Shown: positions 27,613 through 36,399 of the stretch, in pieces
How positions within the stretch are numbered: position 1 is the stretch's first letter
How the letters are laid out: every line of letters begins with the position of its first letter
Assembly: GCF_014305155.1 (NCBI RefSeq)
Contig: NZ_JACRUK010000005.1
Coordinates: 62,001 to 126,000, forward strand
Origin: Flavobacterium muglaense
GTDB taxonomy: Bacteria > Bacteroidota > Bacteroidia > Flavobacteriales > Flavobacteriaceae
Length of the DNA: 64,000 nt
Direction of reading: 5' to 3'
The notes under the pieces: generated by a model
Database searches by the model: none
What the model was told of the DNA's origin: nothing
What the model saw: the letters and a program-made list of their open reading frames with translations, nothing else
Translations under genes and position numbers: made by a program

Positions 27613-28551
27613 ATGAATCCTTTAATTTCTGTAATTATTCCCACTTATAATAGAGCGGATTTAATAGGCGATACATTAGATAGTATTGTGGATCAAACAT
27701 ACTCAAATTGGGAATGTATCATTATTGACGATCATAGCAACGATGATTCATTTTCTGTAATCAGTAGGTATGTAGAACTGGATTCTCGCTTTAGATATTA
27801 TTCTAGGCCGATAGAAAGACCTAAAGGAGCCAATTCTTGCAGAAACTATGGATACAAGCTGTCGAAAGGAATTTACATTAATTGGTTTGATAGTGATGAT
27901 TTGATGTGTCCTACTTGCTTAGAAAAGCAATTGAATTCCTTGTCTTTGGGGGCAGATGTAAGTGTTTGTAAACTAGAGTATTTTGATGCGGAATCAGGGT
28001 GTTGGGACAAAATAAATAATATCTACTCTGAAAATTTGATTCAAGATTATTTAATTGGAAAAGTACAGTTTTATGTTTCGCCGCCAATGTGGACAAAAAA
28101 ATTTCTTGCAAATCAAATTGAATTATTTGATGAAACCATAAGAAATTTAGACGATTGGGATTTTAATTTAAGAATGATATATCAAAAGCCTAAAATCACT
28201 TATCTAGATGAAGTACTTATTAAGTATAGAGTTCACAGTAGATCATTGTCGCAACAAATTAAAAAGCTAGATATAGATGAAGTTAAGTCGGAGTTTAGAG
28301 CTAGGCATAAACATTCTCAAATAATAAAAAACAATAATCAAATTGATCTTTCAATTGTTCAGGTGTATATAAAAGATCGTTATAAGTATTTATTTCGGGA
28401 AGCAATGGTTAGGCGTGACGAACATAACTTGTATTATTTAAAAGGTCTTCTATTTTCACAATTATATTTGTTTGATTTTTTAGGTGTTTTTAAAACCTTA
28501 TTTGGTTTTTTGGTGTTCCGTATATTTAATAAAGGTTATAAATTGTTGTAG
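27613..28551 (+). CDS. Glycosyltransferase family 2
   Basis: A 312-residue GT-A enzyme with ISVIIPTYNRADLI near 5-18, IIIDDHSNDDS near 36-46, GANSCRNYGY near 75-84 and NWFDSDDLM near 93-101 as metal-binding motif. A DDWDFNLRM segment near 182-190 is the acceptor-side acidic motif. It is separated from the FkbM gene by 65 bases and from the next GT by 3, so it heads a tight run of overlapping genes that continues to 32275. Confidence 0.9.
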   Translation: MNPLISVIIPTYNRADLIGDTLDSIVDQTYSNWECIIIDDHSNDDSFSVISRYVELDSRFRYYSRPIERPKGANSCRNYGYKLSKGIYINWFDSDDLMCPTCLEKQLNSLSLGADVSVCKLEYFDAESGCWDKINNIYSENLIQDYLIGKVQFYVSPPMWTKKFLANQIELFDETIRNLDDWDFNLRMIYQKPKITYLDEVLIKYRVHSRSLSQQIKKLDIDEVKSEFRARHKHSQIIKNNNQIDLSIVQVYIKDRYKYLFREAMVRRDEHNLYYLKGLLFSQLYLFDFLGVFKTLFGFLVFRIFNKGYKLL

Positions 28552-28554
28552 CAA

Positions 28555-29703
28555 ATGAAGATACTTTTTGTTTCGATGAATTCAATTCATTTTGTTCGAT
28601 GGATCGAGAATTTAAAAGACTCTGAACATGATTTATATTGGTTTGATGTTTTGGATAGAGGGGAATTACAAACTTTCCCCAGAGTGAAGCAATATGCCAA
28701 ATGGAAAGAACGAAAAATGCCATATATAAAAGGGGAATATTTTTTGAAAAAAAAAATGTCCACAGTTTTTAATATTATCCAGCCTTTGCTTGAAGTTACT
28801 ATTGACGAAAAATTAAAGCAAATAATAGAAGAAATTAATCCTGATGTCGTTCACAGTTTTGAAATGCAAAATTGTTCGTATCCAATTTTGAGGACAATGA
28901 AGAAATTTCCTAATTTAAAATGGATCTATTCGTGCTGGGGAAATGACCTATATTATTACAAAGATTTAAGCAGGCATAATGCGAAATTAAGAAAGGTGTT
29001 GCAGAGGGTTGATTACCTGCAAGCGGATTGTGAACGTGACTGTAAACTAGCAGTTGGATTAGGTTTTTCTGGATATCTTAATGAGGTAATCCCCGGAGGA
29101 ACTGGATATATGGTTGAATCTTTGGCGAAGCATAAAAAGGAAATTGCAGAGCGAAAAATAATTTTAATAAAAGGGTACCAACATATTTTTGGAAGAGCTT
29201 TAATTGTTGTACAAGAAATGGAAAAGATACAGTTAACTTATCCAGAATATGAAATCGTAATATTTGGGTCTCACCAAGAAGTGTGCTCTTTTATCGAAAA
29301 TAAAAAATTGCCTTTTAAATTTTTCACACGTAACGAGTTATCTCAACAGGAATTACTTCAATTAATGGGGCAATCCCTTTTATATATTGGCAACAGTATT
29401 TCAGATGGTATACCTAATACTCTTTTAGAGGCTATTGTCATGGGAGCTTTCCCTATTCAGTCTAATCCAGGAAACGCAACCGCTGAAATTATAGCTGATG
29501 GTATAAACGGTTTTTTAATTAATGATCCCGAGTGTAACAACGAAATATATTCTATTATATGTAAGGCTTTGAATAATAAGTCATTAATTGCTAAAGCATA
29601 TGCTTTCAATGAAAATATTGCCAAACTACGTTTGGATTATGCTATTAATAATATAAAAGTTAATAATTTGTATCGAAAAATTGTAAATGAGAGTCGGTCA
29701 TAA
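28555..29703 (+). CDS. Glycosyltransferase family 4
   Basis: A 382-residue GT-B enzyme. MKILFVSMNSIHFVRWIENL opens the N-terminal domain and WGNDLYYY lies near 126-133. The C-terminal domain ends with SDGIPNTLLEAIVMGAFPIQS near 282-302, the GT4 donor-binding block containing the E-x7-E-like spacing. It probably transfers one hexose or deoxyhexose from a nucleotide donor. It overlaps the next gene by 17 bases. Confidence 0.88.
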   Translation: MKILFVSMNSIHFVRWIENLKDSEHDLYWFDVLDRGELQTFPRVKQYAKWKERKMPYIKGEYFLKKKMSTVFNIIQPLLEVTIDEKLKQIIEEINPDVVHSFEMQNCSYPILRTMKKFPNLKWIYSCWGNDLYYYKDLSRHNAKLRKVLQRVDYLQADCERDCKLAVGLGFSGYLNEVIPGGTGYMVESLAKHKKEIAERKIILIKGYQHIFGRALIVVQEMEKIQLTYPEYEIVIFGSHQEVCSFIENKKLPFKFFTRNELSQQELLQLMGQSLLYIGNSISDGIPNTLLEAIVMGAFPIQSNPGNATAEIIADGINGFLINDPECNNEIYSIICKALNNKSLIAKAYAFNENIAKLRLDYAINNIKVNNLYRKIVNESRS

Positions 29704-30697
29704 CCCACATAAAGATCAATTGTTAAGTGCACCAGATTATCTACATCAGGTGGTTATTCCGGTGTATATACCGCATCAAGAAGATTATTTTAAAGATAGT
29801 TTTAGGATCTTACAATTATGCATCAATTCGTTAGTGGCAACGGTACACGCTAAAACATGCATTAGTATTGTTAATAATGGGAGTTGTGATGACGTAAAAA
29901 TATATCTCAATGAATTATACGAACAAAAGCTAATTCAGGAATTGATACATACCGAGAATATTGGCAAACTAAATGCTGTTTTAAAAGGAATTGCAGGCAA
30001 TGCAATTCCATTAGTCACAATTGCAGATGCCGATGTTTTGTTTTTAAATAGTTGGCAAAGTGAAACGACAAAGATTTTCAATCAGGTACCGCAAGCGGGC
30101 GTAGTGGGTATAGCGCCTCAATTTAAAATGTATGAAGGCCATTGCGGTAATGTGTTATTGGCTAATTTGTTCAATGGTAAAATGTGCTTTAGTCCCGTTA
30201 AAAATCAAGAAGCCTTAATTCGTTTTTATCACAGTATAGGATGGGATAGAAATTATAATCAAGATTACTTAAAATACAATTTGTCATTAACCATTAATCC
30301 AGATCTGAAAGTATTGATTGGATCAGGACATTTTGTAGCGACTTATAAAAAAGATGTTTTTGAAAATATAGTGAGTTATATAGGTTACAAAATGGGAGGA
30401 GACAGCGAAGGCTATCTGGATAAATTACCTTTAGAAAAAGATTATTGGCGTTTAACAACTCAGGATAATTATGCCTTTCACATGGGTAATGTGCATGAAG
30501 ATTGGATGGTCGTACCTGCAAAAAATGAGCTAAAAGTAGATTTTCCTACCATCAATTTCTCAAAAAGAAAACCCATTAATACAGTCGTGTATTTTGTTAA
30601 AAACAGATTGTTTGTAAAATTTTTATCGTTTGGTTGGCTGAATACACTTTTTTTACGTTGTAAAAAATTACCAAAACACATGATTAAAAGGTATTAA
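29687..30697 (+). CDS. Glycosyltransferase family 2-like protein
   Basis: A 336-residue protein with a GT-A core preceded by about 20 extra residues. HQVVIPVYIPHQEDYF near 20-35, SIVNNGSCDDVK near 59-70, ENIGKLNAVLKGIAG near 86-100 and IADADVLFLN near 107-116 (Asp-Ala-Asp) are visible. The spacing is somewhat unlike the neighbouring GT2 enzymes, so it forms its own subgroup. The start ATG overlaps the GT4 gene by 17 bases. The donor is unknown. Confidence 0.8.
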   Translation: MRVGHNPHKDQLLSAPDYLHQVVIPVYIPHQEDYFKDSFRILQLCINSLVATVHAKTCISIVNNGSCDDVKIYLNELYEQKLIQELIHTENIGKLNAVLKGIAGNAIPLVTIADADVLFLNSWQSETTKIFNQVPQAGVVGIAPQFKMYEGHCGNVLLANLFNGKMCFSPVKNQEALIRFYHSIGWDRNYNQDYLKYNLSLTINPDLKVLIGSGHFVATYKKDVFENIVSYIGYKMGGDSEGYLDKLPLEKDYWRLTTQDNYAFHMGNVHEDWMVVPAKNELKVDFPTINFSKRKPINTVVYFVKNRLFVKFLSFGWLNTLFLRCKKLPKHMIKRY

Positions 30698-30699
30698 AA

Positions 30700-31638
30700 A
30701 TGGAGTCGATAAAACCTTCTTTTACGATTTTAATAACCACAAAAAATAGGGTTCATGATCTTAGGATTACTTTAGCTAAATGTACCGATTTGTTTAGCTA
30801 TGATCAAGTGAACTATATAATTTGTGATGATGGCTCGACTGACGGAAGCCATGATTTTATTGCAAAACAATATCCTTTTATTCAATTAATTCAAAACAAA
30901 GAAAGTAAAGGATTAATATATAGTCGGAATAGATTACTTGATTTAGTCACAACACCATTCGCTATTTCTTTGGATGACGATGCCCATTTTATTACCCAAA
31001 AACCATTACCAATAATTAGCGCATATTTCGATACCAATCCAGCGTCCGGTTTACTTGCGTTTCGCATCTTTTGGGGGCTCGAAGCACCTATTACGACCAG
31101 CACAAACGAAAAAGATCAGGTAGTGCAAAGTTTTGTAGGTTGCGGACATGTGTGGCGTATGGAGGCATGGCGTAGTATTGCAAATTACCCAGAATGGTTC
31201 GAGTTTTACGGCGAAGAGGATTTTGCTTCTTATGAATTGTTTAAGAACAATTGGTCTGTTGATTATGTGCCTCAAGTTTTAGTACAACATCGTGCAAATG
31301 TCAAAGCCCGAAGGAACGATTTGGATCATAATTTGCGTTTAAGACGCTCTTTACGCTCGGGTTGGTATTTGCTTTTTATGTTTATTCCATTGCATTTAGT
31401 GCCACGAAAATTTAGTTATTCAATCTGGATGCAGTTTAAACGAAAAGTATTCAAAGGAGAATTAAATGTACTGTTGGTGTTGCTATTAGCATTCAAGGAT
31501 TTAATTGTAAATTTCCCTAAACTCTTTAAACAGGGCAAGAGATTGTCTCCCAAAGAATGGGAAGTGTATTCAAAATTAAGCCCAACAAAAATATATTGGC
31601 AACCAAGCCACGAAAAAATTACGGATGATAAACTATAA
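30700..31638 (+). CDS. Glycosyltransferase family 2
   Basis: A 312-residue GT-A enzyme. TILITTKNRVHDL near 9-21, ICDDGSTDGSHDF near 40-52, KGLIYSRNRLLD near 69-80 and ISLDDDAHF near 89-97 are the expected motifs. FYGEEDFASYELFK near 169-182 is the acceptor-side region with an acidic ED motif. A hydrophobic stretch near 222-240 may touch the membrane. It begins 2 bases after the previous stop and overlaps the following methyltransferase by 14 bases. Confidence 0.9.
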   Translation: MESIKPSFTILITTKNRVHDLRITLAKCTDLFSYDQVNYIICDDGSTDGSHDFIAKQYPFIQLIQNKESKGLIYSRNRLLDLVTTPFAISLDDDAHFITQKPLPIISAYFDTNPASGLLAFRIFWGLEAPITTSTNEKDQVVQSFVGCGHVWRMEAWRSIANYPEWFEFYGEEDFASYELFKNNWSVDYVPQVLVQHRANVKARRNDLDHNLRLRRSLRSGWYLLFMFIPLHLVPRKFSYSIWMQFKRKVFKGELNVLLVLLLAFKDLIVNFPKLFKQGKRLSPKEWEVYSKLSPTKIYWQPSHEKITDDKL

Positions 31639-32275
31639 AAACTTAGATCGCGGTCAGTGGGCTGAGACAAAATTAAAGCAAGTTGTTACTCAAATGCCAA
31701 ATAAAACAGTAAGTGATATTGGCGCTGGCTTTGGCTGGTTTCAGCCTATAGCACAGGAATTTCAACTGGACTGGCAACCCTTTGATTATATCAGGAAAAT
31801 TGATGCATCTGTCATTTGGGATCTCAATAATCCAGCAGCTATAACAGCCAACAAGCCTGGGTTTGTCATTTTTTTGGAGGTTTTAGAACATTTATCAAAT
31901 CCAGAAGTAGGTATTAGGAACATTGCTAACCATATTGAAACAGGAGGGTTCATAGCTATTACTACCCCAAATCCGTTAAGCGCAGCAAGTAAGTTCTCAC
32001 TGTTATTCAAAAATGCGCTCTATGCTTTTCAAGAGAAACATTTAGTAGAACACCATGTTTATGTTCCCTTGCCACATATTGTAAAATTTCATTTAGAAAA
32101 CAACGGCTTCGAAATTATCGAAATGGCAACCATTGGAAAATTAATAGCTCCAAAATTTCGTATTCGTTTTAATTATTTAAAAGATGTAGCGCGTTACCTT
32201 ATATTGCAACTATTTGTTTTACAAAGAGCCGAATCACGCGGTCATACGCAAGCTTATTTTGCAATAAAAAAATAA
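31625..32275 (+). CDS. SAM-dependent methyltransferase (class I)
   Basis: A 216-residue protein with motif I SDIGAGFGWFQP near 30-41 and IFLEVLEHLSNPEVG near 79-93 followed by GGFIAITTPNP, as in ubiquinone/sugar-type methyltransferases. It is the third methyltransferase of the cluster and overlaps the preceding GT by 14 bases. Its target is probably a sugar of the glycan or its lipid-linked precursor, but the sequence does not say which. A 41-base gap follows before the nonulosonate genes. Confidence 0.82.
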   Translation: MINYKNLDRGQWAETKLKQVVTQMPNKTVSDIGAGFGWFQPIAQEFQLDWQPFDYIRKIDASVIWDLNNPAAITANKPGFVIFLEVLEHLSNPEVGIRNIANHIETGGFIAITTPNPLSAASKFSLLFKNALYAFQEKHLVEHHVYVPLPHIVKFHLENNGFEIIEMATIGKLIAPKFRIRFNYLKDVARYLILQLFVLQRAESRGHTQAYFAIKK

Positions 32276-32316
32276 GGATGTTGTGAAAAGCGGTTTTAAT
32301 TTTAAATAGAAGTGAT

Positions 32317-32988
32317 ATGAAAAACATTGTCATTGTACCAGCACGAGGTGGTTCCAATCGCTTACCAAACAAAAACATTATGCTATTGGGAGGGTTGCCA
32401 CTTTTAGTTCATTCTATCGCTTACGCAAAAAAAAATCAGGAAATTGTAGATGAAATATATGTAAGTACCGATGATCCTTTGATCAAGAAAATAGCACTAG
32501 AGCAAGGAGTTCGAGTAATCGACAGGCCGGTTAATATTGCGGGAGATTTAGAACCTACAATAACTGCCTTGCAACATGTTTTAGAGTCCATTGAGCATGA
32601 GGTTGCAAATGTCATCGTATTGCAACCAACAAATCCATTACGTCCCGAAAATTTATTGAAAGAAGCCTTTGCTACATTCAGCAACAATCAGTCGAGTAGC
32701 TTATTTACGGTAAGTCGCAATGAGCATAAACTAGGGAATATTGTAGAGGACCGTTTTATTCCAATGAATTACAAAGCTGGTCAGCGTTCTCAGGATTTAG
32801 CCCCGCTTTATTTTGAAAATGGGCTGTTGTATATTTGTGAAGCACAACAAATTGTAAAGGGCGAAATTATGAATGAAAGTAGTTTTCCTTATCTTGTAAA
32901 TCATATTTTTGCTACTGTGGACATTGATGCCCAAGATGATTTTGACTACGCAGAATATTTATTTCAAAAATTCCTAAAAACTAATTGA
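32317..32988 (+). CDS. neuA: CMP-nonulosonate (acylneuraminate) cytidylyltransferase
   Basis: A 223-residue enzyme with the CTP-binding motif [13 protein letters not shown] at 8-20, [10 protein letters not shown] near 49-58, LQPTNPLRP near 107-115 and [13 protein letters not shown] near 201-213, as in NeuA/LegF/PseF proteins. It activates a nine-carbon sugar acid to its CMP form for transfer. The family does not separate sialic, legionaminic and pseudaminic acid by eye, so the symbol marks the family. NeuB lies 10 bases downstream. Confidence 0.9.
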   Translation: MKNIVIVPARGGSNRLPNKNIMLLGGLPLLVHSIAYAKKNQEIVDEIYVSTDDPLIKKIALEQGVRVIDRPVNIAGDLEPTITALQHVLESIEHEVANVIVLQPTNPLRPENLLKEAFATFSNNQSSSLFTVSRNEHKLGNIVEDRFIPMNYKAGQRSQDLAPLYFENGLLYICEAQQIVKGEIMNESSFPYLVNHIFATVDIDAQDDFDYAEYLFQKFLKTN

Positions 32989-32998
32989 TAACACAATT

Positions 32999-34039
32999 AT
33001 GAATACCTATATAGAAATAGCAGGCCGAAAAATAGGGCCCGATTTTCCGCCTTTAGTAATAGCCGAAATTGGAATTAATCATGAAGGTTCTTTGGCAGTT
33101 GCCAAACAAATGGTTGATGCCGCTCATCGAGCAGGAGTGGAGGTAGTAAAACACCAAACCCATATTGTAACAGATGAAATGAGTGGTGCTGCCAAAAAAG
33201 TTATTCCAGGCAATGCAGATGTTTCGATATACGAAATCATGGAGCGCTGTTCTTTAAATGAAGCAGACGAATTAAGCTTAAAAGAATATGTCGAAACTAA
33301 AGGCATGATCTTTATTTCAACACCATTTTCAAGAGCGGCGGCAAACAGATTAGAAAAATTTAATGTACCGGCTTATAAAATAGGTTCTGGAGAATGTAAT
33401 AACTATCCTTTGCTAGAACACATTGCTTCGTTTGGCAAGCCCGTTATCTTGAGTACAGGTATGAATACCATAGAAAGTGTGGCAAAGGCAGTTGCCATTT
33501 TTGACAAACACAAAGTTCCAGTAGCGCTATTGCATACCACCAATTTATATCCTACGCCTATTCATTTGGTTCGTTTTGGCGCTATGACACAACTGCACGA
33601 ATCATTCCCGGATAAGGTTTTTGGTTTGTCAGATCATACTTTAAATAACAATGCCTGTTTGGGTGCAGTAGCTTTGGGCGCAAGTATTTTAGAGCGTCAT
33701 TTTACAGATACCATGCAACGCACAGGACCAGATATTGTGTGTAGTATGGACGAGAAGGCAACAAAGGATTTAATTGTAAGTTCTAATGAAATCTGGCAAA
33801 TGCGAGGTGGCACTAAAGAACCAGCCAAAGAAGAACAAGTCACTATAGATTTTGCTTTTGCAACCGTGTGTACAATTAAGCCAATAAAAAAGGGAGAAGC
33901 TTTTACCATGGATAATATTTGGGTAAAACGCCCCGGAACGGGTGAAGTTTTAGCCGAACGATTTAATGAGTTGATTGGTAAAATTGCTTTTAGGGATATA
34001 AAGAATGATGAACAATTGAGATTGGAGGATATTGAGTAA
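32999..34039 (+). CDS. neuB: N-acetylneuraminate / legionaminate synthase
   Basis: A 346-residue NeuB-family synthase. [16 protein letters not shown] near 20-35, [13 protein letters not shown] near 102-114, [14 protein letters not shown] near 123-136, STGMNT and FGLSDHT with LERHFTDTM are the conserved barrel motifs. The last 60 residues form an antifreeze-like SAF domain ([20 protein letters not shown]). It condenses an N-acylated mannose-type sugar with phosphoenolpyruvate to give the nonulosonic acid. The product is undetermined, though the diNAc-bacillosamine type genes elsewhere in the locus point to legionaminic acid. Directly after its stop the palindromic repeat array begins. Confidence 0.92.
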   Translation: MNTYIEIAGRKIGPDFPPLVIAEIGINHEGSLAVAKQMVDAAHRAGVEVVKHQTHIVTDEMSGAAKKVIPGNADVSIYEIMERCSLNEADELSLKEYVETKGMIFISTPFSRAAANRLEKFNVPAYKIGSGECNNYPLLEHIASFGKPVILSTGMNTIESVAKAVAIFDKHKVPVALLHTTNLYPTPIHLVRFGAMTQLHESFPDKVFGLSDHTLNNNACLGAVALGASILERHFTDTMQRTGPDIVCSMDEKATKDLIVSSNEIWQMRGGTKEPAKEEQVTIDFAFATVCTIKPIKKGEAFTMDNIWVKRPGTGEVLAERFNELIGKIAFRDIKNDEQLRLEDIE

Positions 34040-34044
34040 ATGGG

Positions 34045-34712
34045 TTTCGACTCCGCCGAAAAATATCGTTTGTCAATTAGAGCTGAGTCGAGAATCTAGT
34101 TTAGATAAAAAGTAATTTCACAAAAGGGCTTCGACTCCGCTCAGCCTGACAATCGTGCATGAAACAACAATTGTCAATTCGAGCGGAGTCGAGAATCACT
34201 TTAACACAAAACGTGATTTGATAAAAGGGCTTCGACTCCGCTCAGCTTGACAATTAAGAGGTTTATGAGAAATATTGTTTGTCAATTCGAGCGGAGTCGA
34301 GAATGTTGTTTATTAGGGTTATGATTGTAAAAGAGTTTCGACTCCGCTCAGCTTGACAGTGGTGCATGAAACAACAATTGTCAACTCGAGCGGAGTCGAT
34401 AATGTTGTTTATTAGGGTTATGATTGTAAAAGGGTTTCGACTCCGCTCAACCTGACAATTGGGAAGTTGATGAGAAATACGATGTCAAGTCGAGCGGAGT
34501 CGAGAATCTTGTTTACATGAAACGTGATTTAATAAAAGGGTTTCGACTCCGTTCCCCCTGACAGTGGTGCATGAAACAACGATTGTCAATTCGAGCGGAG
34601 TCGAGAATCATTTTAATATAAAACAGGTATTTATAAACAAAGGCTTCGACTCCGCTCAACCTGACAGTCGTAAGTGAAACAACAATTGTCAATTCGAGCG
34701 GAGTCGAGAATC
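34045..34712. repeat. Palindromic repeat array, block 1 (7 units)
   Basis: Seven imperfect palindromes of about 69 bp lie at 34045-34096, 34129-34197, 34229-34304, 34336-34403, 34434-34508, 34541-34609 and 34644-34712. Each has a left arm TTCGACTCCGCTC, then TGACA, about 18-20 variable bases, TGTCA, and a right arm GAGCGGAGTCGAGAATC. Every unit can therefore fold into a hairpin with a 12-bp outer stem and a 5-bp inner stem. Units are joined by AT-rich linkers, often containing TGAAACGTGATTTGATAAAAG. The first unit, directly after neuB, is degenerate. The block ends 24 bases before the first GIY-YIG gene. Confidence 0.95.
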
Positions 34713-34736
34713 TAGCTAAAATAAAAAAGAACTCAA

Positions 34737-35078
34737 ATGAAGTTTTACTATGTTTATTTGTTAAAATGTAAAGACGGCTCCTATTACGTAGGCGTTACAT
34801 CAAATGTCGATAGGAGACTGATGGAGCACAATGCTGGCAAATACCCTGACGCGTACACTTATAAACTTAGACCAGTAGAATTAGTGTGGTATCAAGATTT
34901 TCTAGATCCAAATCAAGCAATTGTTTTTGAGAAGAAGATAAAAAAATGGAGCAGAGCTAAGAAAGAAGCGCTCATAAATGGAGAATATGATCTGCTACCA
35001 TTTTTATCAGAGTGTAAAAATGATTCACATGCTAAAAACAAAGGCTTCGACTCCGCTCAGCCTGACAGTGGTGCATGA
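34737..35078 (+). CDS. GIY-YIG nuclease family protein, copy 1, inside the repeat array
   Basis: A 113-residue single-domain GIY-YIG protein. YYVYLLKCKDGSYYVGVTSN at the N-terminus carries the GIY-YIG core as YVY...YYVG, followed by VDRRLMEHNAG with the conserved Arg and His. The metal-binding Glu lies in AIVFEKKIKKW near residue 65. This matches the short UPF0213/UvrC-type nuclease group. The last residues, GFDSAQPDSGA, are translated from the left arm of repeat unit 8, so gene and repeat are physically fused. Its upstream 24 bases are the same as those of copy 2. It most likely nicks or cleaves DNA; whether it acts on the repeats is an inference. Confidence 0.93.
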   Translation: MKFYYVYLLKCKDGSYYVGVTSNVDRRLMEHNAGKYPDAYTYKLRPVELVWYQDFLDPNQAIVFEKKIKKWSRAKKEALINGEYDLLPFLSECKNDSHAKNKGFDSAQPDSGA

Positions 35079-35618
35079 AACAACGATTGTCAATTCGAGC
35101 GGAGTCGAGAATCTAGTTTAGATGAAACGTGATTTGATAAAAGGTCTTCGACTCCGCTCTGCCTGACAATGGTAGATGAGATAACGATTGTCAATTCGAG
35201 CGGAGTCGAGAATCTAGTTTAGATGAAACGTGATTTGATAAAAGGGTTTCGACTCTGTTCCCCCTGACAATGGTGCATGAAACAACAATTGTCAATTCGA
35301 GCGGAGTCGAGAATTTAGTTTAGGTGAAACGTGATTTGATAAAAGGGCTTCGACTCCGCTCAGCCTGACAGTGGTGCATGAAACAATAATTGTCCCTTCG
35401 AGCGGAGTCGAGAATCTGGTTAAATGAAAATATGATTTAATAAAAGGGCTTCGACTCCGCTCAGCCTGACAGTGGTGCATGAAACAATAATTGTCCCTTC
35501 GAGCGGAGTCGAGAATCTAGTTTAGATGAAACGTAATTTGATAAAAAGGCTTCGACTCCGCTCAACCTGACAGTGGTACATGAAACAACAATTGTCAATT
35601 CGAGCGGAGTCGAGAATC
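35043..35618. repeat. Palindromic repeat array, block 2 (6 units)
   Basis: Units lie at 35043-35113, 35145-35214, 35246-35314, 35348-35416, 35449-35517 and 35550-35618, with a very regular period of 101-102 bp. The first unit overlaps the 3' end of GIY-YIG copy 1 and provides its stop codon. Arms are as in block 1, with rare changes (for example CTGTTC in the left arm of the third unit; TGTCCCTTC in place of TGTCAATTC in units at 35348 and 35449). Six units separate the two nuclease genes. Confidence 0.95.
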
Positions 35619-35642
35619 TAGCTAAAATAAAAAAGAACTCAA

Positions 35643-35984
35643 ATGAAGTTTTACTATGTTTATTTGTTAAAATGTAAAGACGGCTCCTATTACGTAGGCG
35701 TTACATCAAATGTCGATAGGAGACTGATGGAGCACAATGCTGGCAAATACCCTGACGCGTACACTTATAAACTTAGACCAGTAGAATTAGTGTGGTATCA
35801 AGATTTTCTAGATCCAAATCAAGCAATTGTTTTTGAAAAGAAAATTAAAAAATGGAGCAGAGCTAAGAAAGAAGCCTTAATAAATGGAGAATATGATCTG
35901 CTACCATTTTTATCAGAATGTAAAAATGATTCACATGCTAAAAACAAAGGCTTTGACTCCGCTCAGCTTGACAGTAGTACATGA
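35643..35984 (+). CDS. GIY-YIG nuclease family protein, copy 2, inside the repeat array
   Basis: A 113-residue near-identical copy of the gene at 34737. The first about 190 bases and the 24-base leader are the same. Between codons 66 and 100 there are seven base changes, all synonymous (for example GAGAAGAAGATA versus GAAAAGAAAATT, and GCGCTC versus GCCTTA). Only the tail read from the repeat differs in protein sequence, QLDSST versus QPDSGA. The catalytic residues are intact. The pattern suggests duplication followed by selection for the protein, or copying between elements. It ends inside repeat unit 14. Confidence 0.93.
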   Translation: MKFYYVYLLKCKDGSYYVGVTSNVDRRLMEHNAGKYPDAYTYKLRPVELVWYQDFLDPNQAIVFEKKIKKWSRAKKEALINGEYDLLPFLSECKNDSHAKNKGFDSAQLDSST

Positions 35985-36380
35985 AACAACAAATGTCAAT
36001 TCGAGTGGAGTCGAGAATTTAGTTTAGGTGAAACGTGATTTGATAAAAGGGCTTCGACTCCGCTCAGCCTGACAGTGGTGCATGAGATAACAATTGTCAA
36101 TTCAACGGAGTCGAGAATCTAGTTTAGATGAAACGTAATTTGACAAAAAGGCTTCGACTCCGCTCAGCCTGACAGTGGTGCATGAAACAACGATTGTCAA
36201 TTCGAGCGGAGTCGAGAATCTAGTTTAGGTGAAACGTGATTTGATAAAAGAGTTTCGACTCCGCTCAGCTTGACAGTAGTACATGAGATAACAATTGTCA
36301 ATTCGAGCGGAGTCGAGAATCATCTTAATACAAAACATGTATTTATAGACAAGAGCTTCGACTCCCCTCCGCCTGACAAT
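35951..36380. repeat. Palindromic repeat array, block 3 (4 units and a half unit)
   Basis: Complete units lie at 35951-36018, 36052-36119, 36152-36220 and 36253-36321, again about 101 bp apart. A left half only is present at 36355-36380, with a changed arm CGACTCCCCTCCGCCTGACA, ending about 20 bases before the neuC-like start codon. One right arm (36103-36119) has lost bases (TTCAACGGAG). Degenerate units at both outer ends of the whole array are what is expected if units are added or exchanged in the middle. Confidence 0.95.
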
Positions 36381-36399
36381 AGGAATTTTAAAATAATTA

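Noticed and set aside
35292..35480. Minus-strand open frame of 62 codons inside the repeat array
   Set aside because: It is translation of the palindromic repeat units (RSRSPFIKS-like, GVEAL-like repeats) and has no independent coding support.
34045..36380. CRISPR array
   Set aside because: Units are long palindromes of about 69 bp with conserved linkers, not 25-40 bp repeats with unique spacers, and no cas genes are near.
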